Source: Cylicocyclus nassatus (taxonomy: Eukaryota > Nematoda > Chromadorea > Rhabditida > Strongylidae). Taken from it: 64,000 bases of DNA. The stretch spans positions 1,626,232-1,690,231 of the forward strand of contig CATQJL010000326.1 in assembly GCA_958299035.1 (NCBI GenBank), read 5' to 3'. A model generated the notes under the pieces. It searched no databases. It saw only the letters and a program-made list of their open reading frames with translations, and was not told the origin of the DNA. How positions within the stretch are numbered: the first letter of the stretch is position 1; every line of letters starts with the position of its first letter. The translations under genes were made by a program, and so were the position numbers. Of this stretch, positions 58,401 to 64,000 are shown one piece after another.

Positions 58401-61400
58401 GATAGCATTAGTATGGTTGGCACTTCGTTGAGCATACTGTGCAGTGTTACGAAAACGTTCCTCAGAGAACTAAATTAGGTTAAGTGAGATCTTACGACTT
58501 CATGCCTGCGCACACTTACGTTGATTTTGTACCCGTTGAAGAACCACTCAGCTTGCGGAGATGGCGTGCCGTCATACGAACACGAGATATTCTTGTCAGT
58601 ATTCTTTTTCACAGGAACGAAGGGGAACTCTGTTTTCACCCATGGCGCTTCTGAAACAGTGAAATGACTTCAACATCAGAGCAGGCGTTAAATCGTGCAT
58701 GAGTGCATTCTTTGAAATGAAACTAGAAAATAAAATAATCAGTGTTCCTTTCCCATCTATATTAGTTCAACTTCAGCTATCTGCTACGCGACGACGACAA
58801 AATAATACTTCGAGTTCAAATAAAAACAAACTTAAATGGGAGGTAACCAAAAATAGGCTCAACTAGTCTATTTATTTCCAGAACCCTTGACAGATTTATT
58901 CAGCAACATGAGAAAAGAATTTTCAATCAGAATGATAATAACCAATTAGTGGAGTTAAATCATCATAAAAGATCCCAACACTTCTCAAAGTACTTTGTTT
59001 ACTAGTCATCCACAAGGCTCCAGAATATCTCGGCAATTTTGCAAATTTTGCAGCTACTTTACACTCTGCGCACAATTCGCATTTCAGAAAAGATTCTCTA
59101 GATCAAATCAATCTCCAAATTTAAAGAGAATTACGAGCTTCATTAAACAGTAAGTCCACTGTTCCTTTGAGTGGACTAAATCTCGAAGAACGTAGGCCTC
59201 CAATAGCATAAACTCTCTCATTTACTTTCCGCAGCTCTGCTTCCCACGAAATCGCTGTGCAGATGACTTGCACAGGTTGCGTACTTGAATATCTACAGTA
59301 AGAAAGCAGTTCGCGAGCTACGCCAAAAACAGCAATTAACCGAAGAGAGGTCAACTACATGGTTTATTCCAGCTATTTATGGATGATGCAGCTGCGTGTG
59401 CGGATCGCGCTATTGTTTCTTAGGCGCGATATCGCCAAAGCAGGGTGCGACTTCAATTCAAGCGATCGCATCAGCGACGTGTGAACTATCTGCGCGAGCA
59501 GCTGGCTGATCCTCTGACTTCTTAGCCGTCCTTACTGACCACTAACAATGGTTAATTACTTTCGCTGTAAGCCCTAATGTCGAGTTATCAACAAAGAAAG
59601 TGCGGTAGTGGAAGCATGGCGTTGTGTAGCCAACAGAGTACGAATGATAGAAAAAATTAGGCAAAATAAAGTTAGTCAGGACAACACAGTACACAACACA
59701 TGCACTATAGACTTTCATGCAGAAACTCACCGTGTTTTGCCGCATCTTCTCGTTCTGGAATAAGGTTTCATGTGGACTGCACTTCAAATCTCTCATGCTT
59801 TACTTTGGGAACACACACTGGTAATATTCTAAAGAGGACAAAGTACTCACTGTTCTAGAAAATAAGCTTTAAGCTGCTATGATTAGCCCCCAAACTTTAC
59901 TTATAACACATTCTATTTCTTTTAGCGCTTTCAAGCAGTTCTAAGCTACCGCCAATTGAACATACTACGCTTTCCTAGCCTATGTGAAAAAGCAAGCGTC
60001 AACGCAGAATATCTATCAGCTACTGCTAGAAGTGTCCGTGAAAATTAGCAACCCTTTCACCTACTGATGTAGCTACACCTACACAGAATCAGTTAACATG
60101 TTAGAATCACACTGAGAATATAACTAGGTAGCGGATCTGACGAGTACGATCTTGCCAGAGGAATCTCACTCTCCAGAGCACAGCAAATGACAATCAAGAA
60201 ATACAGCAAGGATTTTCGGCATGCCAAATTGACAGGAGGTAAACATTGGAACTGCAGAACTGAGACTCTGAGTGTATCCAACTTACCGTTTACTTGTATT
60301 CGCAGTGATGCGGAGTCACTTCCAGCGGCATTGTTTCCCGTGCATACATACTCCCCCGAATGTGTTGTTTTCGCTTTTGCAATGACGAGCTGCGGTCCTC
60401 GAATTGTGATATCCGAAGGCATCTTGCCGTCCTGAAATTAGTAAGGTAGTTATGGTGAAGTTGGATTATCGAAGGCCTCGTGGGAGCAACTGGACACCCT
60501 AGGGCGCCTACCGTTCGTGCCAATTATGCGTTAATAAGGGTGATTGGCCTAATCTCTGGATCCGGATTATCATCCAGGCCCAGTGGTAGATTGGCTGTGA
60601 TTAGCCGGCTGACTCATTACGTACCACTACGACAATAAAACACACCAGTTGCAGCGAAGATCTGTAAACACAGTACGAGCAAGTTCTCACCTTTCTCGTC
60701 CACTTGATTGAAGGCGTTGGATTGCCTTTGGCTAGGCATCTAACAACGACCTGCTCATCGCCCACTGACACCAGATATTCGGGCTCATCCGGGGAGATCA
60801 CAACCCTTGGTGGAGCTGAATTGACATATCTTATAGTACACAGTGGAAATATTTGAAGTTTGCCCATGATCATCGAAGTCCTACCACCGCCGCTCTCGAA
60901 CACTCTTCAAAAAGGTTTTTGCGCGGTAACCGGCCCTCATCGGCCACGAACTTTTTTTATGGAACTCTGCGTATACGATTCGGTGCGCGTTTGCAATCGC
61001 TCATACGAAGAGCACGGATTGATTTTCCTAGAATCAGTAACAGGAAGATGCCAATGAATTGGAGCATATGGTGGAGTTGTAAGGTTTGTTGAGAAAGAAA
61101 GCGGCGTCGGCCATGAAAAACGTGCATGAGACGAGTTTACTAGAGCAAGCTCTATCGACATCTGGATGGGCCTCGGTTTTCTGTAGACAAAGCATTTATT
61201 GCCGCTTTTCGAGAGAATAGGTTTTCTCGAATTCTGCAAAACAAGGTCGTAGCTTGCAGGAGCTACCACTTACAGTGATGAGTGATACAAATTGCATGGT
61301 CTCTTTCGCCACTCGCCTCGGTCTTGAAATAAGGTATGCTACAAACGCCGAAGCTTTATGTTCTTTTCATGTGCTCTCTACCTACTGTTGTCGCGACTTT

Positions 61401-62408
61401 CTACAAGGCGAAACAAATGGTAATGTGGCTTCAGAATTAGGCGATTTCGATAGCATCTTCTACATTTACACATTGGTAATTTCAATGGATGAGCTAGCAA
61501 CGTGCAATCGCATATCACCTTTGATTAGTCATTTTAATTCGTCGTACGCAAACATGCAAATGAGAACCGAAGTTGAATTCAGCGCCATATGACGAACGAC
61601 AAAGTGCCACCAAACGGCCCGTTTTGGTATGGGAGCAGTTCTTTCTCTGGAGAAGCACAACTTTTGCTTGTGCAAGTGTGAAACTATGAGGCTACATTTT
61701 TCGCCTTTCAAAAAGTCTTCTGCGAGCTGGAAAACATTAGGCAATTCCGGTGCGATCTTCTTAGTACACACTGGATATTCAATGGATGGAGATACTGATC
61801 GTCATTCTAAGGATTGCGTAATGATCATCAATAAGCGGTCACGCTGATGTTTGTCCCAGATAAATGGATCACAGGACCAAGTTGAATACCCTACTGAGGC
61901 ATGCCATTATTGAGGCAGTGAATTTGGAACTTTTGGTGCAAATTAGTAGCCTTACAATGGACAATAATTTTGTAGACAATTTCTTGTTGTGGCTCGGATA
62001 CGGCGCATACGTAGTCGCTCATGTCCATTGGTTCGACGTCAGATATGGTTAGCGTGGAATTCTGGAACAGCTTGCTAGCTCATCTAGTCACCGCTTGGGT
62101 CACATTATTGCCTACTGTCACTCACCGATCCGTCTTTGATGACCTGCATGCGCTCATCCTCAGCCAGGTTTTCCTCGTCGATAAACAGAGCGTTCTCCTT
62201 TCTTCGCCAAATTATCGACTCTGATCCTAAATCTTGCACATAGCACGGAAGCTCGAGTTGCGATCCTTCATTCACCTGAAATCAAAGAAATGAGCCAAAT
62301 GGCTTTGTCCAAGAGTTTTTCTCATACCGTGATTGTTCTTCCTTTCGTGACGATTTTTTGGCCCCATGCCAGATGTATGAGGCCGATCGTAGCCAGCAAC
62401 CACCTCAT
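52455..62408 (-). CDS. IgCAM: three Ig domains, one FnIII, hydrophobic C-terminus
   Basis: Exons 62328-62408, 62126-62275, 61956-62061, 60691-60815, 60287-60431, 58520-58650, 58377-58469, 58248-58320, 56888-57037, 56670-56831 and 52455-52582 join in phase to 447 aa. Signal peptide MRWLLATIGLIHLAWG. Ig1 has 'LELPCYV' and 'MSDYVCAV'; Ig2 'VVVRCLAKGNPTPSIKW' and 'SGEYVCTGNNAAGSDSA'; Ig3 'NISCSYDGTPSPQAEWFF' and 'FGDYMCRISNN'. FnIII has 'PGPPTVTADGSDLTW', 'YRIYYRPENADEW' and 'RYEVTVKARNALGWGS'. The last exon ends in 'LEVLMVIVAMICSLL' with only a few residues after it, fitting a GPI-anchor signal or a membrane tail. The layout suggests a neuronal surface adhesion protein; C. elegans RIG-3 is a candidate orthologue, unproven. 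The last exon is separated by a 4.1-kb intron and is the least certain. It contains a GTAAGT two codons before the stop. Confidence 0.9.
52583..56669. other. 4.1-kb last intron of the IgCAM gene
   Basis: It holds a non-autonomous Helitron (55835-56125), two poly-C tracts (near 53680 and 54075) and no exon I can support on either strand. Open frames at 53142-53432 and 54907-55359 have no domain and no convincing splice context. Confidence 0.5.
55835..56125 (+). mobile_element. Non-autonomous Helitron, 291 bp
   Basis: It begins TCTTATATATAAAGCTGAAT (5' TC), contains a (TGTA/TGTC)n tract, and ends ...CCGGGCGAAGCCGGG, TTTGCCAA, CTAG. The CCGG-loop-CCGG hairpin lies about 10 nt before the CTAG end. 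The element sits between an A (55834) and a T (56126). TC...CTRR ends, a subterminal hairpin, A-T insertion and no target duplication are the Helitron criteria. No Rep/helicase is encoded. Confidence 0.75.
57656..58027. mobile_element. 372-bp MITE with 22-bp terminal repeats
   Basis: TAAAGGCACCGTCCATCCAA at the left mirrors TTGGATGGACGGTGCCTTTA at the right. The interior is GC-rich. No clean target duplication is seen and the superfamily is undetermined. It lies in the IgCAM intron between the exons at 58248-58320 and 56888-57037. Confidence 0.8.
58651..60286. other. 1.6-kb IgCAM intron between Ig2 and Ig3 exons
   Basis: I see no exon or repeat that I can support. An open frame on the minus strand at 59121-59354 has no recognisable domain. 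Confidence 0.4.
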
Positions 62409-63817
62409 TCTGCAAGACACTCAGTTTTTTCTTCTACAAGGAAAAGCGGAATGCGAAGATCAATAACGAAATAGCAAGTGAGTAGGCGCGATGATGTCGG
62501 TGAGGATTTTCAGAATTGTCGCGCGGTAATCCTTCTGCTTGACGCTTGGACTAAAGGGGCATCCTGGGTCAATAAACAATATGAATGGAGAACAGGCATT
62601 GACGAGGAAGTGCAAACGACTGGCTTGTTACTCGCTAGCACCAGCCGCTGATTTTTTAGTCGCGAAGAAAATGCAACTTTCGCTATGGGCGCTTTTTGTC
62701 ATCCAAAAAATCTCACAAACTGCAACTACGATAAGAGTGATGACCTCTACGGGTGCTTGGATTTGACTGAGTGCCGTGCAGTGTGAAACTAGAGAGCAAA
62801 TGAACTGCAATGAGTGCTCGACTAGAGGGAAGAATTGCTCTATCAACAGTTTAAAACGTACTACAAGCTTGCGATTGAGAAGTCTGAATGGAACTTTCCA
62901 AAAATTGTCATGGAAAAATTGTCGTTCCTAGCAACCAGTGGGTGCGTGTCTTGCAAAGCGTTTTCAGAGCGCTATGCAGCCGACAAGGCTTTATGGACGT
63001 TTTTCCAGCAGAAATTATGCCCTACAGAAACAGATGAAGGTTTAGCTCTGAGAAAGGTGAAGATAAGTCTTCAATAAGCCAGTGCCTTGTGAAACGAGCC
63101 AGGATTCTAGCTTCGTCTTGCTGCGTAGCAGATTAATTATGATCCATGAGAATGCTTATACTTTTCGAACAGTAGATTAATAATATCTAAGTCCACCTCT
63201 TGTGGGTGTATGAATGAAAAAAGACAATATCACTCGATAACTTGATGCAAGTGACAATTAGAAATCTGAAGCGAATGTAAGGCTGTTCAAAGTCAAAGCT
63301 CCATCACAGAATGAAAGTGAAGAGTGATTAGAACTGTAATATCTCATTAGCGCTACCGATTAAGTGATGAGCAAATAGACTGACGACCGCTTATCTAAGC
63401 TCGTTTGGTCGTTACGACGGCTTCTGGACGCAGACGCCGGCATGCTTTATGGACCGCATAGTCCAAGCGCATGCTGCCGTCAGTGTCCATTTGGCTTGAT
63501 CCAGGACCATAATCATCGTCAGCACATCGTTTATGCCAAAGTCTCAAGTTTCACAAAACGAACAGCCCTCGGCGAAAAAAATATCTGGTTTTTAGGACAA
63601 AGATCGATGTATGGTTTACGAGTGAAAACCCGATTACGGAAGTGGTTGTAGCAAGAGACTCTAATAACTGAAGCTAGTGCAAAGCATTTGCTGCGATGGG
63701 AACCATAGCTAACGCTCATCAGAGGTGCTGGCATCGTCTGCGCGCTTTTTGCTCCCTCTTTACACGATGTTCAGAAGGCATGTGCTTTAGTCAGTTCCGC
63801 TGCTAGTCAAGGTTTTC
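62409..63817. other. Divergent promoter region of the IgCAM and the 63.8-kb gene
   Basis: About 1.4 kb lies between the IgCAM start (minus) and an exon on the plus strand at 63818. It must hold the IgCAM promoter. Open frames at 62539-62766, 62835-63077 and 63442-63651 show no domain or splice context and I do not call them. Confidence 0.5.
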
Positions 63818-63981
63818 ATGGAGTGCCGGAAAGTCGACGATGCCAAGTATGCAAAAATGCGCCAGATGTGTACTTTTATCATGGTTACCGCGTTATATTC
63901 AACACTGGATAGCGATCAGGTTGTGACAAGCGAGCTGGATGAATCGCAGCTAAACTGTTTGGAAGCTCTTCTCAAAAACAG
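63818..63981 (+). CDS. First exon of a gene leaving the window, possibly secreted
   Basis: ATG at 63818 opens 54 codons plus two bases ending at a GTGAAT donor (exon end 63981). The product reads MECRKVDDAKYAKMRQMCTF... and contains a hydrophobic run 'MCTFIMVTALYSTL' preceded by basic residues. It looks like a signal peptide if translation starts at the second in-frame ATG (63857), and is followed by an acidic 'SELDESQLNCLEALLKN'. A signal peptide followed by a short acidic pro-region with a cysteine occurs in nematode neuropeptide precursors, but no mature peptide is visible. Identity unknown. Confidence 0.5.
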
Positions 63982-64000
63982 GTGAATTAACCTGTAGTTC

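Noticed and set aside
1..64000. tRNA, rRNA or spliced-leader RNA genes
   Set aside because: I scanned by eye and saw no cloverleaf, rRNA core or leader sequence; a covariance-model search would be needed to exclude small ones.

Overview
The window is nuclear DNA of a nematode, most likely a strongylid or hookworm-type clade V parasite. Its genes are split into many short exons (about 54-400 nt) with GT...AG introns and TTTCAG-like acceptors. The introns are long and full of transposons, and the encoded proteins read most like Caenorhabditis orthologues. I built every gene model by hand from exon homology, splice sites and phase. I ran no search, and species and orthologue names are inference.

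Layout. (1) 1-1.5 kb: an open reverse-transcriptase reading frame of a non-LTR retrotransposon (minus strand, running off the window edge), with a possible inverted endonuclease scrap beside it. (2) 3.2-33.4 kb, minus: a complete 19-exon glycogen synthase gene (gsy-1, 699 aa, every junction in phase) spread over 30 kb. Its 3' introns hold a series of large palindromic or foldback elements (7.1-8.1, 8.6-12.3, 13.2-13.9 and 14.4-15.8 kb). A complete-looking neuropeptide-receptor-type GPCR gene (17.95-20.39 kb) lies in one intron on the same strand. (3) 36.0-38.8 kb, plus: a multipass membrane metallophosphoesterase (TMPPE/F40B5.2 type). (4) 43.0-48.3 kb, plus: a 22-exon TBC-SH3-RUN protein (SGSM3 family) whose TBC finger motifs are altered. 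Two perfect CRE palindromes lie upstream. (5) 49.2-52.0 kb, minus: a small secreted DOMON-only protein. (6) 52.5-62.4 kb, minus: a neuronal-type IgCAM (three Ig domains, one FnIII, hydrophobic tail), 423 bp upstream of the DOMON gene on the same strand. (7) 63.8 kb, plus: the first exon of a gene that leaves the window, divergent from the IgCAM.

The genes have unrelated roles: glycogen storage, peptide signalling, phosphoester hydrolysis, Rab/endosome regulation and cell adhesion. No single pathway links them. The most unusual feature is the palindromes in the gsy-1 pre-mRNA: arms of about 0.48 and 1.77 kb, nearly identical where compared, would give long hairpin RNA next to constitutive exons. 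Other mobile DNA includes mariner-TIR MITEs with TA duplications, two copies of a hAT-type MITE (one with a perfect 8-bp duplication), a short non-autonomous Helitron and several small inverted-repeat MITEs.
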